From: Sphingomonas sp. LT1P40 | GTDB taxonomy: Bacteria > Pseudomonadota > Alphaproteobacteria > Sphingomonadales > Sphingomonadaceae | Length of the DNA stretch: 64,000 bases | NCBI RefSeq assembly: GCF_036663835.1 | Contig: NZ_JAXOJT010000001.1 | Span: forward strand, 1,178,001-1,242,000 | Direction: 5' to 3' | Part shown: piece after piece, positions 1 through 8,793 of the stretch | Position numbering within the stretch: the stretch's first letter is position 1 | How the letters are laid out: each line of letters opens with the position of its first letter | The notes under the pieces: generated by a model | What the model was told of the DNA's origin: nothing | The model's database searches: none | The model's input: the letters and a program-made list of their open reading frames with translations, nothing else | Program-made: the position numbers and the translations under genes

Positions 1-598
1 CCGCCAGCACATCGCCCTCGATCAATGGCCCACGATCCACGCCATCCCAGCCCGCAAACACCGGCCCTGTCGCGACCGCCACACCCGGATTGACCAGCAA
101 AACGGCTGTCCCAGCCGCCCCGGCAACCGGCGTTAGCAACTCGCCCCGCCCCCGCCCGATTGCCGTTCCCCCGTACAGACACGCCGGAACATCAGACCCC
201 AGCCCATCGGCCACCGCAAACAACCACGCATCGTCCAGCGCCACCCCATGCCAGCGCGCCAGCAACCGCAACGTCGCCGCCGCATCCGCCGATCCCCCGC
301 CCAGCCCCGACGCCACCGGCAGCCGCTTGGTCAGCGTGATCCGCCCGGGCACCGTCAGCCCGAAAACCTCAACAAACCGCGCCGCCGCCCGCGTTACCAG
401 ATTGTCGCCCTCGCCCGACAGCGCGCCGGCAAACGGCCCCTCGACCGCAAACCCCTCGCCCTCGTCCGACAGCGTCACCGTGTCGCCATCCGCCACGAAC
501 GCGAACAGCGTTTCCAGTTCGTGATAGCCGTCATCCCGCCGCCGCCGCACATGCAGCGCCAGGTTCAGTTTCGCACGCGCCTGTTCGGTGACGATCAG
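1..598 (-). CDS. ispE: 4-diphosphocytidyl-2-C-methyl-D-erythritol kinase IspE (partial, C-terminus beyond window)
   Basis: Cytoplasmic GHMP-family kinase of the MEP isoprenoid pathway; it phosphorylates the 2-hydroxyl of CDP-methylerythritol. The minus-strand reading begins VTEQARAKLNLALHVRRRR and continues DGYHELETLFAF, the standard IspE N-terminus. The ATP-binding GHMP motif LPVASGLGGGSADAAATLR follows about 90 codons in. About 199 codons are visible and the C-terminus is outside the window. The gene overlaps the stop of the upstream TPR gene. No ATG, GTG or TTG lies in frame near the expected start, and the codon sharing bases with the TPR stop is CTG (598-596). The start is therefore inferred to be a non-canonical CTG or to need revision. 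The ispE assignment itself is secure. Confidence 0.88.
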   Translation of the reverse strand, partial: MIVTEQARAKLNLALHVRRRRDDGYHELETLFAFVADGDTVTLSDEGEGFAVEGPFAGALSGEGDNLVTRAAARFVEVFGLTVPGRITLTKRLPVASGLGGGSADAAATLRLLARWHGVALDDAWLFAVADGLGSDVPACLYGGTAIGRGRGELLTPVAGAAGTAVLLVNPGVAVATGPVFAGWDGVDRGPLIEGDVLA

Positions 599-2271
599 TT
601 TGCCGCAACCCGTTGCGCCAGCCCATCGGCCAGCTTGCCCGACAGCCGCGTCTTCTGCTCACCCTCGGCATAGAGTGCCGCCGCGCGCCACGCATAGCGA
701 GCCTCATACCGCCGACCCGCCCTCCAATAGGCATCGCCCAGATGTTCGTTGATCGTGGCACTACCGGGCTCGCCCTGCGCCGCCTTTTCCAGCAGCGGCA
801 GTGCCCGGGCGACATCACCGCGCCGGAAATAGGCCCAGGCCAGCGAATCGGTGATCGCTGCATCGTCGGGCCTGAGCGCGCTCGCCCGCTCCAGCAACGC
901 CTGCGCCGCGTCCAGATTCTCGCCACGCTCGACCTGCGCATAGCCCAGATAGTTGAGCGCGACCGGCTGTTCCGGTGCCAGTTCCACCGCCTTGAGTAAA
1001 TGCGGCAATGCCGCATCCCACTGCCCCGCCCGCTCCAGCGCGCCGCCCAGTTGCAGGTAATTGACCCAGCTCGCCCCGGCCCCCGCCTGTGTCAGCGCGT
1101 CGGCATAGACTTTCGCCGCCTCGGCCTCTCGCCCCGCCGTGTCGAGCATATCGGCATAACGCTGGCGATCCGCGACCGTCGCGTCCGGCGAACCCGCCAG
1201 CGTCGCGGCCAGTGTCAGCGCGCCCGCCGGATCGCCCTGCTTGCGCCGCAAGTCGATCCGCTCACCCAGCGCGGCGGCATAAAAGGGGCTTTCCTTCGTG
1301 ACCCCGTCCAGCACCGCCGACGCGCGGTCATATGCCTGTTCACCCGCCAATGCCGCCGCCAGCAACAGCCGCGCACGATCATCCGCCGGATCGAGCAGCA
1401 ATGCCGAGCGCGCGAGCAGGATCGACAGCGACTGCGTCTCCTGTTCGGCCAGGTCGCTCGCCAGCCGTGTCAGCGTACGGCTGACCCCGAACGCCGCGCC
1501 CGGCTTCGGTCCGCGCTTCAGGCGTTCCCGCAGCCCCGTCATCACCGGATCGTCGCCTGACAGCAGCGACAACCCGATGTTGCGCTTGCCCTTCGCCGCC
1601 AGCAAGGTTGCGGCGTTCCAGCGCAAATCGACGCTGCCCGGGTCCGCACTCACCGCCACATGCAGTGCCGATACCCCCTCGTCCGTGCGGTTCGAAGCGA
1701 TCAGCAACAGCGCACGATGCTCGGCGATATAGCGGCGACTGAGCGCACTCTCCGTGGAGGCGTCGAGCGGCGCAAACGGGTCCTCCCCGCGATCATAGGC
1801 CAGCCAGGCACGCAGGATCGGCGTCAGAAAATCGAGCGGTCCCGCACCGATCCGCCCGACCGCGTCATCCGCCGCCGTCCGATCGCGGCTGCGCAACGCA
1901 TCGGCGAACATCAGGATCGACACATCCGGCGGCGCGACCCCCGATCGCGTCAGCACCCCTGCGGCCCGTTTCGCCAGCACCAGATCGCCCGCCGCGAGCG
2001 CATTGCGATACGCACGGATCGCAACCACTTCGTCGTCCGGCGCGGTCGCCATCACCACGGCATAACCCGCTGCGGCAACCCCCACTTCGCCATCCGCCGC
2101 CGCCGCCCGGGCCCGGACATAGGCCCGCGCATCGGCCAGCGCCGTCTGTGGCATCATCACCGCCAGCGCGACCAGCGGCAGGACAAACCTCTTACATGTT
2201 GGGATAATTCGGTCCTCCGCCGCCCTCCGGGACGACCCAGTTGATGTTTTGCGTCGGGTCCTTGATGTCAC
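595..2271 (-). CDS. TPR repeat protein with N-terminal signal-like segment
   Basis: Tetratricopeptide-repeat protein of up to 558 residues. The C-terminal third carries TPR-type helices (for example ALNYLGYAQVERGENLDAAQ, then ITDSLAWAYFRRGDVARALP and INEHLGDAYWRAGRRYEARY). The N-terminal part is Ala/Leu/Arg-rich with weaker repeats. A hydrophobic stretch KRFVLPLVALAVMMPQTALA looks like a signal peptide, suggesting a periplasmic scaffold. The start is unclear. The longest frame begins with a GTG at 2271, 80 bases inside the ETF-QO gene and without a Shine-Dalgarno sequence, while the signal-like segment (near 2195) has no ATG, GTG or TTG directly before it. The next in-frame starts (2160-2154) would cut the segment. 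The neighbours ETF-QO and ispE overlap it on both sides, so co-transcription is likely. The precise role is unknown. Confidence 0.8.
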   Translation of the reverse strand: MTSRTRRKTSTGSSRRAAEDRIIPTCKRFVLPLVALAVMMPQTALADARAYVRARAAAADGEVGVAAAGYAVVMATAPDDEVVAIRAYRNALAAGDLVLAKRAAGVLTRSGVAPPDVSILMFADALRSRDRTAADDAVGRIGAGPLDFLTPILRAWLAYDRGEDPFAPLDASTESALSRRYIAEHRALLLIASNRTDEGVSALHVAVSADPGSVDLRWNAATLLAAKGKRNIGLSLLSGDDPVMTGLRERLKRGPKPGAAFGVSRTLTRLASDLAEQETQSLSILLARSALLLDPADDRARLLLAAALAGEQAYDRASAVLDGVTKESPFYAAALGERIDLRRKQGDPAGALTLAATLAGSPDATVADRQRYADMLDTAGREAEAAKVYADALTQAGAGASWVNYLQLGGALERAGQWDAALPHLLKAVELAPEQPVALNYLGYAQVERGENLDAAQALLERASALRPDDAAITDSLAWAYFRRGDVARALPLLEKAAQGEPGSATINEHLGDAYWRAGRRYEARYAWRAAALYAEGEQKTRLSGKLADGLAQRVAAN

Positions 2272-3853
2272 AGGTCTTGCAGTGAACGCAATTCTGCGCG
2301 TTGATCACGAATTTGGGCTCGCCCACATCCTCGCCCACGATCTCGTAAACGCCCGCCGGACAATAACGCTGCGCGGGCTCGTCGTACATCGGGAGGTCGT
2401 ACTCGACCGGAATGTCGGGGTCTTTCAGCGTCAGATGGACCGGCTGGTCCTCCTCGTGATTGGTGTTCGAGATGAACACCGACGACAGTCGGTCGAACGT
2501 CAGCACGCCGTCGGGCTTGGGATAGTCGATCGGTTTGACCAGATCCTTTCGCCACAGGCTTTCATGGTCCGGATGATGCTTCAGCGTGAACGGCATCTTC
2601 ACGCCCCAGCTTTCCAGCCACATCGTCACGTTCGCCAGCCCCGACCCGACCAGATCGCCGAATTTCTTGACCAAAGGCACGACGTTACGGACGATGCTCA
2701 GCTCCTTATAAACCCAGCTCGCCTCGAATGCCTCCGGATAGGCCGTCAGCTCATCCGATGTGCGATCCGCCTGCACCGCCGCAAAGGCCGCTTCCGCCGC
2801 CAGCATGCCGCTCTTCATCGCGGTGTGCGTGCCCTTGATCCGCGGTACGTTCAGGAACCCGGCGCTGTCACCGATCAGCGCGCCACCAGGGAACACCAGC
2901 TTCGGAATCGACTGCAAACCGCCATCGCTGATCGCCCGCGCGCCATAGCTGACCCGCTTGCCGCCCTTCAGGATTTCCGCGATCGCCGGATGCGTCTTCC
3001 AGCGCTGCATTTCCTGAAACGGCGACAGATACGGGTTGGTGTAATTCAACCATGTCACGAACCCGAGCGCGACCTGCCCGTTCGCCTGATGATAGAGGAA
3101 CCCGCCGCCATTCGACCCGGCGGTCTCGTTCAATGGCCAGCCCTGCGTATGGATCACCCGCCCCGGCTGATGCAATCCAGGATCGATATCCCACAATTCC
3201 TTGACGCCCAGGCCATAGACTTGCGGGTCCGAATCCTTCGCCAGGTCGAACTGACGGATCAGCTGCTTGGTCAGATGCCCGCGCACGCCCTCGCCAAAGA
3301 AGGTGTAGCGCGCATGCAGTTCCAGCCCCGGCTGGTAATCATGCTTGTGCGTCCCGTCGCGCGCCACGCCCATGTCGCCGGTCGCGACACCCTTGACCGA
3401 CCCATCCTCATTGAACAGGATTTCGGCGGCGGCGAAGCCGGGGAAAATCTCGACCCCCAGCCCTTCGGCCTGCTCTGCCAGCCAACGGCACAGACTGCCC
3501 AGGCTGCCGGTATAGGTGCCCTTGTTGTGCATGAAGCCCGGCGTAATGAAATGCGGCACGCCGATCTTGCCGGCCTTGCTCAGCATCCAATGCTGGTTGT
3601 CCGTCACCGGCACTTCGGCCAGCGGACAGCCGCTGTCGCGCCAATCGGGCAACAATTCGTCGAGCGATTTCGGATCGATTACCGCGCCCGACAGGATGTG
3701 CGCGCCGACCTCGGACCCTTTTTCCAGGACGCATACGCCGATCTCGCTGCCCGCTTCGGCGGCCAGCTGTTTCAGCCGGATCGCCGCCGACAGGCCCGCT
3801 GGCCCGGCACCGACGATCACCACGTCGTAAGGCATCGACTCGCGTTCGCTCAC
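2192..3853 (-). CDS. Electron transfer flavoprotein-ubiquinone oxidoreductase
   Basis: ETF-QO passes electrons from reduced ETF (fatty-acid and amino-acid dehydrogenases) to ubiquinone at the inner membrane. The protein is 553 residues from the chosen GTG start. It opens with the FAD dinucleotide-binding motif VVIVGAGPAGLSAA and has the GD motif GGALIGDSAGFLNVP in the middle. It ends in the [4Fe-4S] ferredoxin-like segment with cysteines in CPAGVYEIV and NCVHCKTCDIKDPTQNINW. The start at 3853 (GTG) is preferred because a GGAGGAG Shine-Dalgarno sits about 9 bases upstream; an ATG at 3835 and a longer frame to 3892 are less likely. It is the first gene of an overlapping minus-strand run with the TPR gene and ispE. 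etfAB are not in the window. Confidence 0.95.
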   Translation of the reverse strand: MSERESMPYDVVIVGAGPAGLSAAIRLKQLAAEAGSEIGVCVLEKGSEVGAHILSGAVIDPKSLDELLPDWRDSGCPLAEVPVTDNQHWMLSKAGKIGVPHFITPGFMHNKGTYTGSLGSLCRWLAEQAEGLGVEIFPGFAAAEILFNEDGSVKGVATGDMGVARDGTHKHDYQPGLELHARYTFFGEGVRGHLTKQLIRQFDLAKDSDPQVYGLGVKELWDIDPGLHQPGRVIHTQGWPLNETAGSNGGGFLYHQANGQVALGFVTWLNYTNPYLSPFQEMQRWKTHPAIAEILKGGKRVSYGARAISDGGLQSIPKLVFPGGALIGDSAGFLNVPRIKGTHTAMKSGMLAAEAAFAAVQADRTSDELTAYPEAFEASWVYKELSIVRNVVPLVKKFGDLVGSGLANVTMWLESWGVKMPFTLKHHPDHESLWRKDLVKPIDYPKPDGVLTFDRLSSVFISNTNHEEDQPVHLTLKDPDIPVEYDLPMYDEPAQRYCPAGVYEIVGEDVGEPKFVINAQNCVHCKTCDIKDPTQNINWVVPEGGGGPNYPNM

Positions 3854-3988
3854 TTCCCGTCTCCTCCGGGGACACTCTCGTCGCATAACCATCGCGCGCG
3901 CGGGGCGTCCTGTCCTTCCCCCGATGGAGGGAAGTTGACGGTGGCGTCAAGCCGTGACTCTATGTGATTTATGGGCATAGAGGGGGCA

Positions 3989-4702
3989 ATGGACTGGCGC
4001 GAAGCCACGATTAGCGCACTGGATTGGTGGCAGGAGGCTGGCGTCGACACGCTGGTCGATGAATTGCCGCGTGACTGGAGCGCCCGCGAAGCCGCGTCCG
4101 CCGTCCCCGGTGCAGTCCCTCCACCACCGCTGGTCGAAGTCGAAGCCCCTCTCCCCGTGACGCTGGAGGCCTTCGTCGATTGGCGTTTCGGCGGCCATGC
4201 ACCCGAATCCAGCTGGGGCGAGCCGATCCTGCTACCGATGGGCAACCCCGCCGCACCGCTGATGGTGATGACCGACCTGCCCGAGCCCACCGATGCGGAG
4301 GCGGCGTCGCTGCTCACCGGCCCCTCGGGCCGGTTGCTCGACCGCATCCTCGCGGCGATCTGCTACAGCCGCGACAGCGTCTATCTAACCTCGCTCTGCG
4401 CCGCGCGCCCGGTCACCGGACAGGTGCCGCGCGATGCGGAGCCGCGACTGGCCGAACTCGCCCGCCACCACATCGCGCTCACTGCCCCCAAACAGCTGCT
4501 ATTGCTGGGTCAGACGGTGAGCCGTGCCATTCTCGGGGCCGAATCCGCAAGCGGCCGTGAACGTTTGCACAAGGTTAACTATGAAGGCGGACAATCGGCA
4601 GCGGTCACGGTCCGGCATCCCCGGTTCCTGATCGACAAGCCTGCGGCGAAAGCCGACGCCTGGAAAAATCTGCAGTTGCTTATCGGGGGGCAAGACACGT
4701 GA
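3989..4702 (+). CDS. Uracil-DNA glycosylase family-4-like protein, apparently degenerate
   Basis: A 237-residue protein whose second half aligns by eye with family-4/SPO1-type uracil-DNA glycosylases: GPSGRLLDRIL (residues 111-121), VYLTSLCAARP, a PKQLLLLGQ strand and HPRFLIDKPAAK (210-221), the counterpart of the HPS/A-x-L motif. Two family hallmarks look altered. The catalytic GExPG loop is replaced by MTDLPEPTD (94-102), and only two cysteines (125 and 137) remain, too few for the usual four-cysteine Fe-S cluster. It may therefore not excise uracil. The start at 3989 has GAGGGGG just upstream; an ATG at 3971 lacks a ribosome site. The stop overlaps the GTG of the transglycosylase gene (GTGA), so the two are translationally coupled. 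Confidence 0.75.
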   Translation: MDWREATISALDWWQEAGVDTLVDELPRDWSAREAASAVPGAVPPPPLVEVEAPLPVTLEAFVDWRFGGHAPESSWGEPILLPMGNPAAPLMVMTDLPEPTDAEAASLLTGPSGRLLDRILAAICYSRDSVYLTSLCAARPVTGQVPRDAEPRLAELARHHIALTAPKQLLLLGQTVSRAILGAESASGRERLHKVNYEGGQSAAVTVRHPRFLIDKPAAKADAWKNLQLLIGGQDT

Positions 4703-6465
4703 AGTTGCCGATTATCCTGGCCGCCCTGGCCCTCACCCTGCCGGTCGTCGCGCAGGCGGATGACCGCCCGAGCGGCTTTGACAAGCGCGCCGCCGACGGC
4801 ATCCCGGCCCAGCTCGATGCCGCCCAGCGTACCGGCTACCGCACCGTTTTCGCCGCGATCCGCGCGCAGAAATGGACTGACGCCCAGATCGCGCTCGATT
4901 CAATGCGCCCCGGCCCGCTCCACGCGCTCGCCCGCGCCGAACTCTATCTGGCGAAGGGTTCGCCCCGCACCGAATTGCCACAGCTGATGGCTGTGCTCGC
5001 CGAAGCCCCCGAACTGCCACAGGGCGAACAGCTAGCCCGCCTCGCCAAGACGCGCGGCGCGACCGAACTCCCGCTCCTCCCCGCCGCACAGCGCCTGATC
5101 TGGCATGATGCCGCCCCGACCCGCGTGCGCGCCCGCTCGATTCGTTCCGACACTGCCGCCGCCGAAATCGCCACCGCAATGCAGCCGTTGATCAAGGTCG
5201 ATGACGCCAGCACCGCCGAAACATTGGTCGAATCCCGCTCCGCCGACCTCACCAGCGAAGCGCTGACCGAATGGCGTCAGCGCGTCGCATGGATGTATTA
5301 CACGCTTGGTCGCGACAGCGATGCCCGTCGTGTCGCCGCCCGCGCGCAGACCGGCACCGGCGATTTCGCCCCGCTTGCGGATTGGGTTCAGGGTCTCGCC
5401 GCATGGCGGCAAAAGGATTGCGCCGCCGCGCAAATCGCATTCGCCTCCGTCGCCCAGCGCGCGGTCGATACCGAGAAGCGCTCGGCCGGCCTTTACTGGG
5501 CCTCGCGCGCCGACATGGCATGCGGTCGCCCCGATCTGGTAGGTCAGCGGCTCAAGGTCGCTGCGCTGCACGGTGAGACCTTCTACGGCATGCTCGCGCG
5601 ACAGGCGCTGGGCCTCAAGGACATTCCCACCCGCGCCGAACGCTTCGTCGCCGCCGATTGGCGCGCGCTCGAACGCCGCCCCAATGTCCGCGTTGCCGCC
5701 GCCTTGGCCGAAATCGACGAGGATACGCTTGCGGCCGACGTTATCCGGCAACAGGCGAAGATCGGCGACGCGCGCGAACACGCCTCGCTCACGCGTCTTG
5801 CAGGTCGCCTCGGCCTCCCCTCGACTCAGCTTTGGCTAACGCACAATTGTCCGGCGGGCACGATGCCGCTTAGCGAAGCCCGTTACCCGACGCCGGACTG
5901 GACGCCAGATGGCGGCTGGCGAGTCGATAAATCCTTGGTGTTCGCCCACACGCTTCAGGAATCGAAGTTCAATCCGACAATACAAAGCCCCGCTGGCGCA
6001 TACGGCCTGATGCAGATCATGCCCGCCGCCGCCACCGATATTGGCCGCAAACAGGGCCGCACGATCGTACGCGGCGACCTCTCGCGCCCCTCCACCAACA
6101 TGGAGGTAGGCCAGTCCTATATCGAGCAGCTGCGAGATCAGCCCTTTACCGGCGGTCTGCTGCCCAAGGTGATCGCGGCGTACAATGCCGGCCCCACCCC
6201 GGTCACCAACTGGAACGTCCAGATCCGCGACAATGGCGACCCGCTGCTCTACATCGAGAGCATCCCATACTGGGAGACGCGCGGTTACGTCATGACCGTG
6301 CTGCGCAACTACTGGATGTACGAAAAGAAAGACGGCCGTGACGGCACCAGTCGCGCCGCATTGACTCAGGGGCTGTGGCCGCGCGTGCCCGGCACCACTG
6401 GTGCGACCTCGGTCCGCTTGCAAGCATCGGCCTCCGGTCCGGCCAGTGTCATCCGTGCCAATTGA
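4699..6465 (+). CDS. Periplasmic lytic murein transglycosylase (SLT family)
   Basis: A 588-residue exported protein that cleaves peptidoglycan glycan strands to 1,6-anhydro products. A signal peptide [19 protein letters not shown] opens the protein. A long alpha-helical superhelix of the Slt70 type follows, and the catalytic SLT domain lies at about 400-535. The domain motifs are clear: QESKFN, with the catalytic Glu at about residue 421, then [13 protein letters not shown], and [13 protein letters not shown]. The GTG start at 4699 shares bases with the stop of the upstream gene, and its own stop lies inside moaB. Length and architecture are normal for the family. Confidence 0.93.
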   Translation: MKLPIILAALALTLPVVAQADDRPSGFDKRAADGIPAQLDAAQRTGYRTVFAAIRAQKWTDAQIALDSMRPGPLHALARAELYLAKGSPRTELPQLMAVLAEAPELPQGEQLARLAKTRGATELPLLPAAQRLIWHDAAPTRVRARSIRSDTAAAEIATAMQPLIKVDDASTAETLVESRSADLTSEALTEWRQRVAWMYYTLGRDSDARRVAARAQTGTGDFAPLADWVQGLAAWRQKDCAAAQIAFASVAQRAVDTEKRSAGLYWASRADMACGRPDLVGQRLKVAALHGETFYGMLARQALGLKDIPTRAERFVAADWRALERRPNVRVAAALAEIDEDTLAADVIRQQAKIGDAREHASLTRLAGRLGLPSTQLWLTHNCPAGTMPLSEARYPTPDWTPDGGWRVDKSLVFAHTLQESKFNPTIQSPAGAYGLMQIMPAAATDIGRKQGRTIVRGDLSRPSTNMEVGQSYIEQLRDQPFTGGLLPKVIAAYNAGPTPVTNWNVQIRDNGDPLLYIESIPYWETRGYVMTVLRNYWMYEKKDGRDGTSRAALTQGLWPRVPGTTGATSVRLQASASGPASVIRAN

Positions 6466-6979
6466 TGAAAGCATCGCGTTCCGCCCGGTGCGGATCGCGG
6501 TGCTTACCGTATCCGATACGCGCACGCTGGCTGACGACCGCTCCGGCGATACGCTGGTCGATCGCCTGACGGCGGCAGGCCATATACTGGCCGATCGCGC
6601 CATCGTGACCGACGACCCGGACCAGATCGTCGGCAAGCTTCATGCGTGGGTCGACGATGACGAGATCGACTGCATCATCACCACTGGCGGCACTGGCGTT
6701 ACCGGCCGCGACGTGACGCCGGAAGCGCTGGAGCGCGTCGCCGACAAGATGATCCCCGGCTTCGGCGAGCTGTTCCGCTGGCTCAGCTACGCCAAGATCG
6801 GCACCTCGACGATACAGTCGCGTGCCACCGCCTGTGTCACGCGCGGCACCTATATCTTCGCGCTCCCCGGATCGACCGGCGCGGTGAAGGACGGCTGGGA
6901 CGACATTCTCGCCACGCAACTCGATATCCGGCACCGCCCGTGCAATTTCGTCGAGTTGATGCCCCGACTTCAGGAATAG
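6455..6979 (+). CDS. moaB: Molybdenum cofactor biosynthesis protein B
   Basis: MoaB/MogA-fold protein of 174 residues, taking part in the molybdopterin adenylylation step of molybdenum cofactor synthesis. Motifs seen are [20 protein letters not shown] near the N-terminus, the central [17 protein letters not shown], and [16 protein letters not shown] near the C-terminus. The GTG at 6455 is chosen because it gives the usual short N-terminus; a few upstream in-frame codons also exist. The gene starts 8 codons' worth of bases inside the end of the transglycosylase gene and is likely co-transcribed with it. No other moa or moe genes are in the window. Confidence 0.92.
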   Translation: MPIDESIAFRPVRIAVLTVSDTRTLADDRSGDTLVDRLTAAGHILADRAIVTDDPDQIVGKLHAWVDDDEIDCIITTGGTGVTGRDVTPEALERVADKMIPGFGELFRWLSYAKIGTSTIQSRATACVTRGTYIFALPGSTGAVKDGWDDILATQLDIRHRPCNFVELMPRLQE

Positions 6980-6983
6980 CGAC

Positions 6984-7097
6984 TCATCCGCACCATACCA
7001 GCGCCGCGCCTAATGCGACGTCCACCCCGATCCGGCTCCACAGCCACCAGCCGCCAGCCAGCACCGCCGCCAGTGCGATAAGGCCCAGCGCCTTCAC
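6984..7097 (-). CDS. 37-residue single-span membrane peptide, coupled to the MFS gene
   Basis: Short minus-strand reading frame starting with a GTG whose last bases form the stop of the MFS gene (GTGA overlap). The product is KALGLIALAAVLAGGWWLWSR plus 15 more residues, mostly hydrophobic, so one or two membrane passes are possible. Support comes from the translational-coupling geometry, which recurs in this operon, and from the coherent hydrophobic composition. I recognise no family and infer no function. It could be a conserved small membrane protein or a chance frame. Confidence 0.45.
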   Translation of the reverse strand: MKALGLIALAAVLAGGWWLWSRIGVDVALGAALVWCG

Positions 7098-8290
7098 GCT
7101 TCCGCCGTCCGCAAGCGCACCACCGGCCGCTCCGAAATCGGCAAATGCAGCGCCGCCGCCGCGAACGCCAGCACCACCGACGCCACCCACACGCTATCGT
7201 AACTGCCGGTCCGATCGAACATCAGCCCCGCGCTCCATGCGCCGAAGAAACTGCCGACCTGATGGCTCAGAAACACGATGCCATAAAGCGTGGACAAGTA
7301 CCGGATGCCGAAAATCTGCCCGATCAGCCCGCTCGTCAACGGCACCGTCCCCAGCCACAGCAATCCCATCGTCGCGGCAAAGACCAGTGCGGTGACCGGC
7401 GTCAGCGGTAGCACCAGGAACACGATCATCGCCACCCCGCGTGCGGCATAGAGCCCCGACAACAACCGCGTCTTGCTCCACCGGTCCGCACCCATGCCCA
7501 ACAGATACGACCCGAAGATATTGAACAGCCCGACCAGCGCCAGCGCCGTCGCGCCGATGCTTAGGCCCAGCCCCATGTCCGACAGATAGGCCGGGAAATG
7601 CGTCGCCAGAAACGCGATGTGAAATCCGCAGACGAAGAAGCCGGCGTTGAGCAGCCAGAATCCGCGATGCGCCGCGGCCTCGCCAAGCGCCTCGCGCATC
7701 GACTGCGCAGGTCCTGCGGCCACCGCGGCCTGCGGCTTGCCCGCTACGCCGACTGCCAGCACCAGCATCACCGCCACGATCCCGGCCAACGCGATCAGTG
7801 CCATCCGCCAGCCCAGTTCGGCGATGAACAGCTGCCCCACCGGCACCAGCAGAAATTGCCCCAGCGATCCGCCCGCCGTGACGATGCCGAACGCCATCCC
7901 GCGTTTTGCCTCCGGCACCACCCGCCCGACCGCGCCCAGCACGGTGACGAACGTCGTCGCCGACATCGACATGCCCACCAGCAGCCCGAACGACACATAG
8001 AGCCCGAAAGCGCCCGCCGCGAACGATGCGCCGATCAGCCCGGCGACATAGAGGACCGTCCCTGCTGCCACGATCCGCCCCGCGCCATATTTGTCACCCA
8101 GCGCGCCGACGAATGGCTGTGCGAACCCGAACAACAAATTCTGCATCGCCAGCGCCAGCCCGAACTCGCTCCGTCCTATGCCCAGATCGGTGCTCATATC
8201 GGGCAGGAACAGACCGAACGACTGCCGCACGCCCATCGCAATCGTGACGATCGCGGCGGCCGCGAAGATGACAATCGAAGCGCGCTTCAC
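7094..8290 (-). CDS. Major facilitator superfamily transporter
   Basis: A 398-residue inner-membrane protein with about twelve hydrophobic segments. It has the MFS inter-helix signature LGDKYGAGRIV after helix 2 and a second-half counterpart GADRWSKTRLLS, so it is a secondary transporter driven by ion gradient or facilitated diffusion. The substrate cannot be read from the sequence; the general look (FGLFLPDMSTDLGIGRSEFG) is that of monocarboxylate/oxalate-type or drug-type members. The start is GTG at 8290, overlapping the stop of the MarR gene as GTGA, so the transporter is translated together with its probable repressor. An efflux role under MarR control is inferred. Confidence 0.9.
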   Translation of the reverse strand: MKRASIVIFAAAAIVTIAMGVRQSFGLFLPDMSTDLGIGRSEFGLALAMQNLLFGFAQPFVGALGDKYGAGRIVAAGTVLYVAGLIGASFAAGAFGLYVSFGLLVGMSMSATTFVTVLGAVGRVVPEAKRGMAFGIVTAGGSLGQFLLVPVGQLFIAELGWRMALIALAGIVAVMLVLAVGVAGKPQAAVAAGPAQSMREALGEAAAHRGFWLLNAGFFVCGFHIAFLATHFPAYLSDMGLGLSIGATALALVGLFNIFGSYLLGMGADRWSKTRLLSGLYAARGVAMIVFLVLPLTPVTALVFAATMGLLWLGTVPLTSGLIGQIFGIRYLSTLYGIVFLSHQVGSFFGAWSAGLMFDRTGSYDSVWVASVVLAFAAAALHLPISERPVVRLRTAEA

Positions 8291-8700
8291 GGGCGTAATT
8301 CCTCCATACGGGCAAGCAGAGTGTGGAGCGTTTCCAAATCACCGCCCATGCGCGCATGAACGCTCGCCTGCGCTTTTTCCCACAGCGGCGTGGCTCGCTT
8401 GATCGCGGCCTTGCCCGTATCACTCAGCCGAACGATGCGCGCGCGGGCATCGGTGCCGCTTCCCGACACCACAAATCCCAGATCTTCGAGTGGACGCAGC
8501 AGCCGGTTGAGCGTGGAGCGATCATAACAGGCCGCCTCGCCAAGTCCCGTCAAAGACGTTGCGCCAATTCGATCAAGCGTCCGCAGAATGGCAAATTGGG
8601 TCGTGCTGAGACCCGCGGGTAAAAGCGCTTCGTCGTAAAGCGTCGCCGCCACTCGCGTCGCACGGCGAAGGCGTGAACAAGTGCAAGAGGCAGGTGTCAT
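8287..8700 (-). CDS. MarR-family transcriptional regulator
   Basis: A 137-residue winged-helix regulator. Visible parts are a dimerisation helix RLRRATRVAATLYDEALL, a helix-turn-helix around TSLTGLGEAACYDRSTLNRL and the wing with VVSGSGTDARARIVRLS. Start at 8700 (MTPASCTCSRLRR); an upstream ATG at 8748 would read through the operator-like palindrome and is less likely. The N-terminal region holds two cysteines (residues 6 and 8). Redox or metal sensing is possible but untested. The gene overlaps the MFS gene, and a 20-base palindrome lies directly before its start, so autorepression of the marR-MFS operon is the likely circuit. Confidence 0.9.
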   Translation of the reverse strand: MTPASCTCSRLRRATRVAATLYDEALLPAGLSTTQFAILRTLDRIGATSLTGLGEAACYDRSTLNRLLRPLEDLGFVVSGSGTDARARIVRLSDTGKAAIKRATPLWEKAQASVHARMGGDLETLHTLLARMEELRP

Positions 8701-8701
8701 A

Positions 8702-8721
8702 AAGCGTGCATATACACGCTT
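8702..8721. promoter_or_regulatory. Near-perfect 20-bp palindrome, probable MarR operator
   Basis: AAGCGTGCATATACACGCTT has 7-base inverted arms (AAGCGTG and CACGCTT) around an almost symmetric centre with one mismatched pair. It sits immediately upstream of the MarR start codon, where autoregulating MarR proteins usually bind, and its length fits a MarR dimer site. An overlapping perfect 12-base palindrome CTTATCGATAAG follows at 8719-8730. The site also lies between the divergent marR and radical SAM genes and could affect both. Confidence 0.65.
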
Positions 8722-8793
8722 ATCGATAAGTCGCAACCCGTGCCTCATAGCGATTGTTCTTTATTTGTTCTATCGTTGCGCCTAGCCTGTGAC

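Noticed and set aside
2249..3967. 572-codon plus-strand frame opposite ETF-QO
   Set aside because: Antisense shadow of a highly conserved gene in GC-rich DNA; composition rich in Arg, His and Gln, no motifs.
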